Part shown: piece by piece, positions 16,208-28,745 of the stretch
How the letters are laid out: each line of letters opens with the position of its first letter
Numbering within the stretch: the first letter of the stretch is position 1
Assembly: GCF_900105755.1 (NCBI RefSeq)
Contig: NZ_FNTQ01000001.1
Coordinates: forward strand, 8,122,001 to 8,186,000
DNA length: 64,000 nt
Direction of reading: 5' to 3'
Source: Streptomyces sp. Ag109_O5-10
GTDB lineage: Bacteria > Actinomycetota > Actinomycetes > Streptomycetales > Streptomycetaceae
Made by a program: the position numbers and the translations under genes
The notes under the pieces: generated by a model
The model's database searches: none
The model's input: only the letters and a program-made list of their open reading frames with translations
What the model was told of the DNA's origin: nothing

Positions 16208-16650
16208 CAGGACCGGGAAGCCGAGGAGCCCGTCCGCGCCCGGCGCGGGCGCTCGCTCAGCCGCGTTCTGCGGTCCTGCTCGGTGGCGACGCCGGTCGCG
16301 GACAGCAGCGTCGCGGCGGTGAGGGTGCATGACGAGCTCCGTGGCGCTGCGGGCGCAGACGATCGCGCCGAGGGTGCAGACCACGGACACCGCCGCGACG
16401 GCCGGGGCACTCCAGTCGGTCCCGGCGAGGTGGCCGCGAGGAAGCCGAGGCAGGACGCGGCGACCACCACACCGGCGACAGCCGGCGCGGTCCGCCGGGA
16501 GAAACGGGACAACAGGACGGTGACCGGCGCCTGCAGGGTGACCACCAGCACCGTGCTCGTCACGAAGACGGCTGCCGGCCACGTCGGGGACGCGTGCCAC
16601 CGAGTCACCAGGACGAGAGGGAGCGCGTCGTCGGTGACGTTGAGGCTCAG
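16204..16650 (-). pseudogene. MFS transporter fragment, frameshifted
   Basis: On the minus strand directly after the CHAT gene, one frame reads LNVTDDALPLVLVTRW, then AAVFVTSTVLVVTLQAPV, then APAVAGVVVAASCLGFLAA, which are membrane-helix segments of a major-facilitator transporter. Near 16440 the signal jumps to another frame (WSAPAVAAVSVVCTLGAIV) and then fades. There is no N-terminal half and no start codon. This looks like the remnant of an MFS gene of about 1.2 kb, eroded by deletion and at least one frameshift. The residual frame ends between the LuxR stop and the CHAT stop. Confidence 0.55.
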
Positions 16651-19280
16651 GCCGCCCCGAACGCGGCGAACGCCCATCCCGTGGCCTGGTGCAGGGCATC
16701 GCCCGGCAGGGCGGCCCGGGCGTCGCGCAGCGCCTCCGCCAGCGACAGCCCGGCACCCAGCCCCTTGTGCAGGGCCAGCATCAGCGGAACCACGGCCGCG
16801 TCGTTGACCGGTGCGCTGCTCGCCACCACTCCGGCCGTGCCCAACGGCAGCAACGCCGTGACCAGACCGAGGAGTTCGTCGGCGCCGACCGACGCGAGAC
16901 GGGCCGTGTCGCAGCTGGAGAGGATGATCCGGTAGGGGCTGCGGGCGAGGCGCTCGAAGTCGTGCACGATCAGCGGGCCGTCCGCCATCCGCAGCGAGGA
17001 GAACAGCGGGCTGTCCGCGCGGAACGTGCCGTGCGCCGCGATGTGGGCGAGCGCCGCACCGTCCAACTCCTCCAGGACCCGCGGAACCTGCGCCTCGTCG
17101 TGCTCCAGGATCCGCGCCGCCGCGTACCGGCCCGCCACTTCGGGCACCTCCGCGCCGCCGGTCGCCAGCCCCGGCCCCCGGACCAGCACATGGCGGCCGC
17201 CCGGCGGCGGCTCGGTCTCCCGGGCCCGCAGCCAGCTCGACGCCGACGGTGACACGCTGAGCACCCGTTCCCGGAGGGAAGGCAGCAGAGCCCACGGCAC
17301 CCGGTGCAGCGCCCCCGGCGGGACGATCACCACTGGGCCCGAGCCGAGGTGGTCCGCCGCCGCGCCGAGGAGCAGCTCCTCCAGCCGTTTCCCGGCGGCC
17401 TCCACCACCGGCAGCCGCCCCTCCGCACCCGGGTGCGCGAGCCGCCGCAGTCCCGCCTGGACGTGCTCCGCCTCGGCGACCGCCTCCGCCAGCAGACCGC
17501 CCGCGAAGCGCCGCACCCGGCCCTGACCGCACAGCAGGACGTGCACCCGCCCGTCCAGGACCGCGAGTTCGACCAGCCGGGCGTCGCCGAGCCGCTCCAG
17601 CAGCCGGGCCGTTGCGAAACGGTCGCCGCCGCCGGGGGCGTCGCCCCGGGTGTGGTGTGTGCGGGCGCGGATCTCCCGTTCCAGACGCCGCTGTTCACGC
17701 TCCAGGGCGGGCACCGGACGGCGCTCCCGGCGGGCCTCCTCCGCACGGGAGGCGATCTCCCGGAACGCGGTCAGCGACGCGAGCAGGGCCGGATCCGCCG
17801 GCGGCCGGGTCGGCGGCGTCGACAGCACCGTGGCCCGCCAGCGCTCGCTCCACTCCAGGAGCCGGCGCGGGCCGCCGTGCGCGAGGCTCACCTGCTGGGC
17901 CAGCGCCGCCAGCTCGGCGCCCTGGGCGGTCGCCCGGGCCCGCAACTCCGAGGCGCCCAGGGTCATCCGGTGGTCGTCCAGGACGTCGAGGCCGCGCCGG
18001 CACGCCTCCAGGACGCCGCGGCCCGAACCGGCCGCCCGCGCCCGGAGCGCCTGTGCGGCCCAGCCGGTCATCCGGGCCAGCGGCGGCCCGACGTGCCGGC
18101 TGCGCGCGGCCACCGCCAGATGCCGCTCCGCGTCCGCCGTCCAGCCCAGCGCCAGCGCGATCCGCCCGGCGAGCAGCGAGGCCTCCGGCGCGGCCGGCGC
18201 ACCGAAGGACGCCAGCCGGTCGGCGACCGCCGCCGTGTCCTGCACCAGCCGCCCCGACGCGGCCCCGCCCGCCACCCGCGCCTCGATCAGCACCAGCCGC
18301 GCATGCGTCTCCCACCAGCTCCGCCGCTGCCCCGAGAAGAGGCGTACGGCGACCGCGGCACGGGCGACCGCGGTCTGCGCGTCCCCGGTCGACAGCGCCG
18401 ACCGGGCGGCGGTCAGCAGCAGTTCGGCCTTGCGGGTGGACTGCCCGCCGATCCGGTCCAGGGTTGCGATCGCCGCGTCCGCCTCGGCCAGCGCCTCCGG
18501 GGCGAGACCGGCCGCCATCAGCACCTCGCAGCGCGCGATGTACAGCATGAACGAGGGCGTACCCAGCTCGTCGTACCGCTCCTTGGCCTCGGCCAGCAGC
18601 CGCAGTGCCGCCGGGATGTCGCCGGAGCGGTACGCGGCCAGGCCCCGGTTCTCCACGGCGACGGCCTTGTCGTGCTCCTGGCCCGTCGTCTCCCAGAGCA
18701 GCTCCGCCGCCGTGAAGTCCGCGTCGGCCCGCTCCACCGCGCCCATCGCCAGATGCACCGTGGCCCGCACGCTCAGCGCCCGCGCGGTCCAGATGACGTC
18801 GTCGGCCTGCCGCAGCACCGGTATCGCCCGCCGCAGGTCCTCCAGGGACTCCTTGTGCCGGCCGAGCACCCACCCGGCGTACGCCCGCCGGTACAGCACC
18901 CGCGCCCGGGTGTGCCCGTTGCCCCGGGCCACCCCGCGGTCCAGCACGGCCAGCCCCTGCCGCGTACGCCCCGCGTGCACCAGGGCGACCCCGAGGGTGC
19001 CGAGGACGTCCGCCTCCCGCTCCGCCGAGTCCGCTCGCGCCGCCCAGTCCCGGGCCTGCCGCAGATGGTCGAGGGCGACCGCCAGATCCCCGAAGTCCCG
19101 CTGCCAGATGCCGATGACCTGGTGCGCGACGGACGCGTCCAGCGGCGACGGATCGGCCCGCAGGACACCCTCCGCCCGCGCCAGGGCCTCGCCGGGGGCG
19201 GCGAACACCATCGGCAGGAGTTCCGTAACCGAATCGCTTCCCGCACTCACCCCTCGGATGGTAGTGGCCTGGGCATACAT
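16647..19280 (-). CDS. TPR-repeat CHAT-domain caspase-like protease
   Basis: Protein of about 877 residues. Residues 30-520 are stacked TPR-like helices (for example AVALDHLRQARDWAARADSA and ALRLLAEAKERYDELG). A coiled stretch follows (EIASRAEEARRERR), and the last 300 residues are a CHAT peptidase domain. The caspase-like pair is visible: His about 750 in AHIAAHGTF and Cys about 790 in ILSSCDTA, followed by GADELLGLVTALLPLGTAGVVAS. No signal peptide; cytoplasmic. I chose the ATG at 19280, but the frame is open to 19364 and neither start has a good ribosome site. It is divergent from the subtilisin-sigma operon (82 bp apart). CHAT proteases act in regulated cleavage and defence. The target is unknown; the sigma operon products are candidates. 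Confidence 0.85.
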   Translation of the reverse strand: MYAQATTIRGVSAGSDSVTELLPMVFAAPGEALARAEGVLRADPSPLDASVAHQVIGIWQRDFGDLAVALDHLRQARDWAARADSAEREADVLGTLGVALVHAGRTRQGLAVLDRGVARGNGHTRARVLYRRAYAGWVLGRHKESLEDLRRAIPVLRQADDVIWTARALSVRATVHLAMGAVERADADFTAAELLWETTGQEHDKAVAVENRGLAAYRSGDIPAALRLLAEAKERYDELGTPSFMLYIARCEVLMAAGLAPEALAEADAAIATLDRIGGQSTRKAELLLTAARSALSTGDAQTAVARAAVAVRLFSGQRRSWWETHARLVLIEARVAGGAASGRLVQDTAAVADRLASFGAPAAPEASLLAGRIALALGWTADAERHLAVAARSRHVGPPLARMTGWAAQALRARAAGSGRGVLEACRRGLDVLDDHRMTLGASELRARATAQGAELAALAQQVSLAHGGPRRLLEWSERWRATVLSTPPTRPPADPALLASLTAFREIASRAEEARRERRPVPALEREQRRLEREIRARTHHTRGDAPGGGDRFATARLLERLGDARLVELAVLDGRVHVLLCGQGRVRRFAGGLLAEAVAEAEHVQAGLRRLAHPGAEGRLPVVEAAGKRLEELLLGAAADHLGSGPVVIVPPGALHRVPWALLPSLRERVLSVSPSASSWLRARETEPPPGGRHVLVRGPGLATGGAEVPEVAGRYAAARILEHDEAQVPRVLEELDGAALAHIAAHGTFRADSPLFSSLRMADGPLIVHDFERLARSPYRIILSSCDTARLASVGADELLGLVTALLPLGTAGVVASSAPVNDAAVVPLMLALHKGLGAGLSLAEALRDARAALPGDALHQATGWAFAAFGAA

Positions 19281-19362
19281 GCCCCACAGGTTTGACGCTG
19301 TATCAAGCGGCGGCTTCGCGAGTCTGACTGAAGAACGCCGTTTCTGGGGGAGGAGACAGGCC

Positions 19363-20805
19363 ATGGCACCTCAGCGATTCCATGAGCAGTTCGAGCAGAT
19401 CCAGCGCTCCATGCCGGACGTTCCACTGGCGATGGGGCCCGACGACGCGGCGGAGTTCCTGTACGAGAAGGGGGTGGTCCTCGCCCGCGATGGCGAGGAG
19501 GCCCGGGTCGTCGAGGACACCGTGCGCGCCCACTTCACCGCCACCGCCGGCCTCGTCGCCGACCACGTGGGCAGGACCGGACCGGAGACCAACCGCACCG
19601 GGGTCACCCGTATCCGGGTCGGCGACCCGAACCACCGCGACCGCACCGCCGACCCCGCCGTCGGCCACGCGCTGCGCGCCCTGCGGGAGACCGAGGGCCG
19701 CGCCGGCCGCCGCCTGGTCAGCCGCAACCACGTGGTGTCCACCACTCCGAACGCCAACTCCTGCAACCCCTGCGAACCGCTCCCCGCCCTGCTCACCCAG
19801 GCCCCCAACCCGGCGCCTGTGGAGGGCGGTTACGACCCGGACACCGCCGTCAGCGTCCTCGTGATGGACACCGGCCTGGTGCACGACTACCGCACCTATC
19901 CGCTCCTCGCCCGCGTCCAGGGCGACCCGCAGCTCAACGAGACCGACGCCGACGGCGTCCTGCAGCAGTACGTCGGCCACGGCACGTTCATCGCCGGACT
20001 CATCGCCGCCCTCGCCCCCAACACCGACATCACGGTCACCAACACCCTCAACGACGCGGGCGCCATCCTGGAGTCCGAGTTCGGCGCCAGGCTCTTCGAG
20101 GCGATCGACCAGCACGGCTGGCCCGACATCATCAGCCTCTCCGCCGGCACCCCGAACGGCAGCGCCGACGGACTGCTCGCCGTCGAGGCCTTCATGGACG
20201 CCCTGCGCGAGCAGTCCACCCTGCTCGTCGCAGCCGCCGGCAACAACGGCAGCGCCAGCCGCTTCTGGCCCGCCGCCTGCGCCGACCTGCCCGGCTACGA
20301 GGACACCGTCCTCTCGGTCGGCGCGCTGCGCAGTGACGGCGAGTACGGCGCCTGCTTCACCAACCACGGCGGCTGGGTCAAGGTCTTCGCCCCCGGCGAG
20401 CAGCTCATCGGCGCCATGGCCGGCTTCGACGCGCCCGTGCCGTACGTGTACCAGCACACCACTTACGACGCCTGCCGGTTCGGCTTCAGCTACGCCTGCA
20501 CCTGCCAGTACCCGCGCCACACCGGCGTGTTGACCGACACCGGGACGACCGGTCCCGGCAAACCGGACCAAGTGATGTTCGAAGGGTTCGCACAGTGGAG
20601 TGGAACATCGTTCGCCACCCCCATCGTGGCCGGCCTCGTCGCCGACCGGATGACCACGCTCAAGGAGTCCGACCCGCGCGCGGCGCGCGCTCAACTCCTG
20701 GAGGGCATCACGGAGTACGCGGAGGTGCGCGGAGCCCACGTACCGGCGCTCCGCCCGGCCGGCTGGCAGCCGGTGCCGGTCGTGATGCCGGCGGCCACGG
20801 CCTGA
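19363..20805 (+). CDS. Cytoplasmic S8 subtilisin-like serine protease
   Basis: 480-residue subtilase with a full catalytic set: Asp169 in VLVMDTG, His206 in GHGTFIAG, oxyanion Asn294 in AAGNNG, and Ser416 in SGTSFATP. It has no signal peptide and no membrane segment, unlike most Streptomyces S8 enzymes; the first 155 residues form a distinct helical N-domain with a CNPC pair near 134-137. A second Cys cluster (CRFGFSYACTC, about 371-381) interrupts the usual fold. ATG at 19363 follows an excellent GGGGGAGGAG. It heads an operon with the sigma factor (59 bp gap) and the acidic protein, opposite a CHAT protease, so intracellular regulatory proteolysis is more likely than nutrient digestion. Confidence 0.88.
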   Translation: MAPQRFHEQFEQIQRSMPDVPLAMGPDDAAEFLYEKGVVLARDGEEARVVEDTVRAHFTATAGLVADHVGRTGPETNRTGVTRIRVGDPNHRDRTADPAVGHALRALRETEGRAGRRLVSRNHVVSTTPNANSCNPCEPLPALLTQAPNPAPVEGGYDPDTAVSVLVMDTGLVHDYRTYPLLARVQGDPQLNETDADGVLQQYVGHGTFIAGLIAALAPNTDITVTNTLNDAGAILESEFGARLFEAIDQHGWPDIISLSAGTPNGSADGLLAVEAFMDALREQSTLLVAAAGNNGSASRFWPAACADLPGYEDTVLSVGALRSDGEYGACFTNHGGWVKVFAPGEQLIGAMAGFDAPVPYVYQHTTYDACRFGFSYACTCQYPRHTGVLTDTGTTGPGKPDQVMFEGFAQWSGTSFATPIVAGLVADRMTTLKESDPRAARAQLLEGITEYAEVRGAHVPALRPAGWQPVPVVMPAATA

Positions 20806-20864
20806 GTTCCGGAACACTCCCCTCCACGGCGTACCATGACTTGCCGTACACGAGGGGTGGGACC

Positions 20865-21440
20865 GTGGACCGAGCAGAGGCCGGCGCGCTGGTCCGGGCC
20901 GCCGTCGACGGCGACGCGGCGGCCTGGAAGGCGCTCGTGGAGGGGCTGAGCCCCCTGGTGTGGTCGGTGGTGCGCGCGCACCGGCTCTCCGACGCCGACG
21001 GGCACGAGGTGTACCAGACCGTGTGGTTCCGGTTCGCCCAGCACCTGGGCCGCATCCGGGAGCCCGACAAGGCGGGCTCCTGGCTGGCCAGCACGGCACG
21101 CAACGAGTGCCTGAAGGTGATCCGCGGATTGACCCGGCTGCTGCCGACCGACGATCCGCAGGTCCTGGACCGGGTCAGCGAGGACCGTACGCCCGAACAG
21201 TCCCTGATCGACGCGGAGGACGAGGCGGACGAGGCCGAGCGGATCCGGCTGCTGTGGCAGGAGTTCGAGGAACTCGGTGACCGCTGCAGGCAGTTGCTGC
21301 GGGTCCTGATGGCCTCGCCGCCGCCCAGCTATGTCGAGGTGTCCGTCGCGCTGGGCATCGCCGTGGGCAGCATCGGCCCGCTGCGCCAGCGCTGTCTGCG
21401 CCGGCTGCGGGCCCGGCTCGACGCGAGGGGTGCGGTATGA
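20865..21440 (+). CDS. ECF-like RNA polymerase sigma factor
   Basis: 191-residue sigma-70 family protein with region 2 (VRAHRLSDADGHEVYQTVW, then FRFAQHLGRI, SWLASTARNECLKVIRG) and a region 4 helix-turn-helix (YVEVSVALGIAVGSIGPLR, then QRCLRRLRARL). The linker is acidic and longer than average. It would direct RNA polymerase to a dedicated set of promoters. GTG start at 20865 follows GAGGGGTGG; the stop overlaps the ATG of the next gene, so both are co-translated. No classical transmembrane anti-sigma factor is encoded nearby. Control by the neighbouring proteases or by the downstream acidic protein is plausible but inferred. Confidence 0.87.
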   Translation: MDRAEAGALVRAAVDGDAAAWKALVEGLSPLVWSVVRAHRLSDADGHEVYQTVWFRFAQHLGRIREPDKAGSWLASTARNECLKVIRGLTRLLPTDDPQVLDRVSEDRTPEQSLIDAEDEADEAERIRLLWQEFEELGDRCRQLLRVLMASPPPSYVEVSVALGIAVGSIGPLRQRCLRRLRARLDARGAV

Positions 21441-21928
21441 GCGACGACGAGTTCCCGGCGGACGAGGCCCTCGACGGGGTTCCGGGTGACGCAGGCTTCG
21501 ACGCGGACCTGCTGGAGGAGGAGCTGCGCGGCGCGGCCGCCGTCCTCGACCCGCTCCCTTCCGGGCTGCTTCAACTGGCCATGGACGCCTACCTGTTGCA
21601 TGACCTGGACGCCCGGGTCGCCGAGCTGACCTTCGATTCCCTGGTCGACGCGATCCCGGTGCGGGGGGTCGAGGACCCGCCCCGCATGCTGACCTTCCAG
21701 GCGGGCGAGCTGACCGTGGACGTCGAGGTCACCGAGGACGGGCTGCTCGGCCAGCTGCTGCCCCCGCAGTCCGCACGCATCGAGGTGCTCGGCGGTCCGG
21801 CGGCGGCGCATCCGCTCACGGTCGACGCCCTGGGCCGCTTCACCCACGACACCCCGCCCACCGGCCCGTTCGCGCTCCGGCTGCGCACGGGCGGGGACGT
21901 GATCGTGACGGAGTGGCTGCGGGCGTGA
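21437..21928 (+). CDS. Acidic protein of unknown family coupled to the sigma factor
   Basis: 163-residue, strongly acidic protein starting inside the sigma stop codon (ATGA). Residues 1-60 are helical and rich in Asp/Glu. DARVAELTFDSLVDAIPVRG follows, then a beta-rich C-terminal half (RMLTFQAGELTVDVEVTED, FALRLRTGGDVIVTEW) that looks like a small beta-sandwich. There is no membrane segment and no zinc-binding anti-sigma (ZAS) motif. Translational coupling usually marks a stoichiometric partner such as an anti-sigma factor or chaperone, and such a protein would be a natural protease substrate here. That role is inference; I recognise no named domain. Confidence 0.75.
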   Translation: MSDDEFPADEALDGVPGDAGFDADLLEEELRGAAAVLDPLPSGLLQLAMDAYLLHDLDARVAELTFDSLVDAIPVRGVEDPPRMLTFQAGELTVDVEVTEDGLLGQLLPPQSARIEVLGGPAAAHPLTVDALGRFTHDTPPTGPFALRLRTGGDVIVTEWLRA

Positions 21929-21932
21929 GGCG

Positions 21933-23210
21933 TCACCAGGTGACAGGCAGCGTCCGCGGCCCGCGGATCATCGTCCTGCGCCGCCACTCCACCCCCTCGG
22001 CAGGCACCGCGAGCCGCAGCGCCGGCAGCCGGTCGAGGAGGGTGTCGACCAGAAGCTCGGTCTGCAGCCGGGCCAGGACCGCGCCCGTGCAGTAGTGCGT
22101 GCCGTGGCCGAAGGCGAGGTGGGGGTTGGGATCGCGGTCCGGCAGGATGCGGTCCGGGTCCGGGAAGACGGCCGGGTCCCGGTTGCCGGCGAGGTAGGAG
22201 ACGTAGACCGGATCGCCCGCCGCGACCAGGGTGCCGTCGCTCAGTTCGACGTCCTCCAGGGCGATCCGGGCCAGCCCGACCGTGCTGCGGTGCGGGATCC
22301 AGCGCAGCAGCTCGTCGAGGACCGGCCCGCGCTCCGCGGGGCGCTCCCGCATCCGCGCGCTCAGCTCCGGCCGGGTCAGCATCAGGAACAGCATCTGCCC
22401 GCAGTTGTGGGTGACCGCCTCGCCGCCGATCTGCAGCGGGCCGGCCAGTCCCACGGCCTCCTGCTCGCCGATCTCGCCGCGGGCCACGGCGGCCCCCAGC
22501 AACGAGTACACGTCCTCGCCCCTGCTGCCCGCCCGCGCGCGCACCGTCTCGGTGATCCACCCGTACAGCCCCTGCTTGGCCGTTTCGGCGGCCTCGGCCC
22601 CGCCCGAGGTGGAGATGATCCGCCGGGTCCAGGCGTGCACCCGTTCCCGGTCCGCCTCCGGCACCCCCATCACCTCGCTGACCACGGTGATCGGGAACGG
22701 CTCCAGCACCCGCTCGACGAGATCGGCGGGCGGCCCGTCCCGCAGGACCCCGTCGACCAGCCCGTCGAGGATCTCCTGCGCGCGGGGCCGCAGCCGCTTC
22801 ATCGCGCCGACCGTGAAGGCACCCGCGAGCGGCTTGCGCAGCCGGTTGTGGTCGGGCTGGTCGGCCCAGGCCAGCGAGCCGGGGCGGGGCTTGAAGTGCG
22901 GGGCCAGCCGGGTCACCTGACCCCGGGTGACCTCGGCGCGGCTGAACCGCGGGTCGTTGGTGACGGTCCTGACATCCTCGTAGCGGGTCGCGAGCCACGC
23001 CCAGCCCTCGCCGTACGGCAGCCGGATCCGGGTCACCGGCCCTTCCGCCATCAGAGCCGCGAGGACCGGGTCGAAGTCCGTCCCCGCCAGTTCGAGCGCG
23101 GGCCAGTCCCGCACCGGCGGCGCGGCCTCGAACCCGGGCGGCAGCGGCCCCGCCGTCCCGGATCCGGCCGGCTCCGTGGGCGAGGTGGGCGCGGTGCTCT
23201 CCGAGGTCAT
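21933..23210 (-). CDS. Cytochrome P450
   Basis: 425-residue soluble bacterial P450. The heme-ligand loop is FGHGTHYCTGAVLAR with the axial Cys. The I-helix carries GGEAVTHN, a pattern seen in biosynthetic P450s, where Thr sits one place from the usual AGxDTT layout. The ExxR-type K-helix lies in VLDELLRWIPHR, where the Glu and Arg follow the expected spacing. Catalyses oxygen insertion with ferredoxin as electron donor; no ferredoxin gene lies nearby. Start ATG at 23210 overlaps the stop of the upstream amidohydrolase gene, so the two are coupled. Substrate unknown. Confidence 0.9.
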   Translation of the reverse strand: MTSESTAPTSPTEPAGSGTAGPLPPGFEAAPPVRDWPALELAGTDFDPVLAALMAEGPVTRIRLPYGEGWAWLATRYEDVRTVTNDPRFSRAEVTRGQVTRLAPHFKPRPGSLAWADQPDHNRLRKPLAGAFTVGAMKRLRPRAQEILDGLVDGVLRDGPPADLVERVLEPFPITVVSEVMGVPEADRERVHAWTRRIISTSGGAEAAETAKQGLYGWITETVRARAGSRGEDVYSLLGAAVARGEIGEQEAVGLAGPLQIGGEAVTHNCGQMLFLMLTRPELSARMRERPAERGPVLDELLRWIPHRSTVGLARIALEDVELSDGTLVAAGDPVYVSYLAGNRDPAVFPDPDRILPDRDPNPHLAFGHGTHYCTGAVLARLQTELLVDTLLDRLPALRLAVPAEGVEWRRRTMIRGPRTLPVTW

Positions 23211-24061
23211 GTCTCCACGGTCGTACGGTCCTCGTCCCCGTGTCCTGCCGGAGTGCTCCAGCCGGAGGGCCGGCGTCCGGCGGCGTCCACGAGGGCGGCG
23301 AGGGCGGCGGCGAGCCGGTCCGCTCCCGGGCCCGCCGGGCCGCCGGGCTCGGTCATGTAGAGGTCGCGCCTGATCTCGACCATCAGTGCCGTGACCCGCG
23401 CGTCCGTCCCGTAGAACTCCAGCGGTACGTAGGTGCCGGCGAACGGGCTGTCCAGTCCCGTCTCCCCGCACTCCGCGAAGGCCCTGCGGGCCGCCTCCGT
23501 CAGCTGGGCCGGCGTGTGGAAGGCGTCCGTGCCGAGGCACACCGGTGGCCGTGGCCCGGCACCGTGCAGCTCGTAGGGCAGCGGTCGGCTCGGATAGGAG
23601 TGCACGTCGATGACCACGGCCCGCCCGGTCGCGGCCAGCCGCCCGGCCACGGCCTCCGTCATCGCCCGCGCGTACGGCCGGAAGTACCGCTCGACCAGCG
23701 GCCCCGGGTCGTACGGCTCCTCCCGGAGCACCCCCCGGTGCGTGGTCCGCGTGTACACGGCCCCCATCCCGGCGGCGAGCATCTCCTCCCGCTCGTCCGG
23801 GAACCGTTCCGGATCCACCACCAACCGCGACAGGCCGTTGACGAACCGCCAGGGCGGCACCGCGGCCAGCCCGGCCGCGGCCGCCGCGATCTCGGCCGTG
23901 TGCGCGTCCGTGATGTGGTCCAGCTCCCGCTCCAGGGCGGCGTCGTCGAGCACGATGTCCGCCCGGACACCGGCCGGGACCGCCCGCGCGGAATGCGGAA
24001 CGTGCAGGATCACGGGCGACTCGTCGGCGCCGGGCAGGAGGGCGTACGAGGGCTGGGACAC
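23207..24061 (-). CDS. N-formylglutamate amidohydrolase family protein
   Basis: 284-residue hydrolase related to HutG. Landmarks are ILHVPHSARAVP near the N-terminus, FVNGLSRLVVDPERFPDE, and AVVIDVHSYPSRP; these motifs carry the likely metal ligands (His, Asp/Glu). The family removes formyl groups from N-formylglutamate or acts on related amides. I chose the GTG at 24061 (VSQPSYALLPG) with GGAG upstream; the frame stays open to a GTG at 24109 without a clear ribosome site. It overlaps the P450 start by four bases, an unusual pairing that suggests a shared pathway, perhaps tailoring of a formylated or amidated small molecule. Confidence 0.8.
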   Translation of the reverse strand: MSQPSYALLPGADESPVILHVPHSARAVPAGVRADIVLDDAALERELDHITDAHTAEIAAAAAGLAAVPPWRFVNGLSRLVVDPERFPDEREEMLAAGMGAVYTRTTHRGVLREEPYDPGPLVERYFRPYARAMTEAVAGRLAATGRAVVIDVHSYPSRPLPYELHGAGPRPPVCLGTDAFHTPAQLTEAARRAFAECGETGLDSPFAGTYVPLEFYGTDARVTALMVEIRRDLYMTEPGGPAGPGADRLAAALAALVDAAGRRPSGWSTPAGHGDEDRTTVET

Positions 24062-24496
24062 GGGCGGCTCCGGGTGCTCTGTCCGTGGTGGCGTGCAGGA
24101 CGGGACCACGGTGTCACACCGACGGGCCGGCGCCGTCGGCGCGTGCGTATCGGCGGGTCAGCGCTTGTTCACCGCCGAGATCCAGTCGAAGTCCGCGCTC
24201 ACGCTGTGCGCGGCCGGGCTGCCGAACCGGCTCGCGCCGGCCCCCGTCGGCGCCGAGCCGGCCGCGATGCCCGCCGAGCCGGCCGCGATGCCCGCCGAGC
24301 CGGCCGCGACGCCCGCCGAGCGGACCGAGCGGCGGCCGGTTCCCCGTGGTGGCGGGGCGTTCCGCGGGGACGGCCCCACCGGCCACCGACCGGGCCGGGC
24401 CGAGGGGCGTACGGGGCCGGACACGGCTCCGCCCCGGCGGGCCGGGTGGCTGCCGGGGCGGAGACGGTGACGGGGCGGCCCGGAGGGCCAGGCGGG
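24062..24496. other. Intergenic stretch with 21-bp tandem repeat
   Basis: No convincing gene. A 21-bp unit (GCCGAGCCGGCCGCGATGCCC) occurs three times in tandem at 24252-24314, the third copy with one change, followed by a partial fourth. A minus-strand frame (24158-24424, 88 codons) would encode a Gly/Ala-repeat protein ending in ADFDWISAVNKR, but it has no good ribosome site. The upstream control region of the amidohydrolase-P450 pair should lie at the left end. Confidence 0.4.
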
Positions 24497-28511
<4,015 letters not shown>

Positions 28512-28559
28512 CCAGCGGTGTCCGGGCGGGCTCGGGGCGGCCCGGGGGGAACTCGGCGC

Positions 28560-28745
28560 CTACGACGTGACGCACACGGCCTCCCCGGGCCGCAGCCGGC
28601 GGTCCTGTCCGGCGGGCTCCACCAGCAGGTGGAGTTCGGCCCGGCCGCCGTTGCGCACCAGCACCGGGGCCGCGCTGCCCGTCCGCCGGACGGCACCGAA
28701 CCGAAGTCGCCGGTCCGCGGCATGGTGGTCCCCGGACGCACCGGG
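28560..28745 (-). other. Coding-like remnant after the channel gene
   Basis: In the frame that follows the channel stop codon, the minus strand encodes HAADRRLRFGAVRRTGSAA, then PVLVRNGGRAELHLLVEPA, and ends VCVTS before a TAG at 28560-28562. It has a real-protein look, but no ATG and only internal GTG codons, so it is either a very short protein or the tail of a lost gene. Confidence 0.25.

Noticed and set aside
16647-21928. Type III-E CRISPR (Craspase) locus
   Set aside because: The TPR-CHAT protease and sigma are reminiscent, but there is no gRAMP effector, no Cas1/Cas2 and no array in the window.
21933-24061. Secondary-metabolite gene cluster around the P450
   Set aside because: Only two biosynthetic-type genes; no core synthase, carrier protein or resistance gene is adjacent.
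24158-24424. 88-codon Gly/Ala-repeat ORF on the minus strand
   Set aside because: No ribosome site, and the repeats come from the 21-bp DNA tandem. Only the last residues look protein-like; not enough to call a gene.
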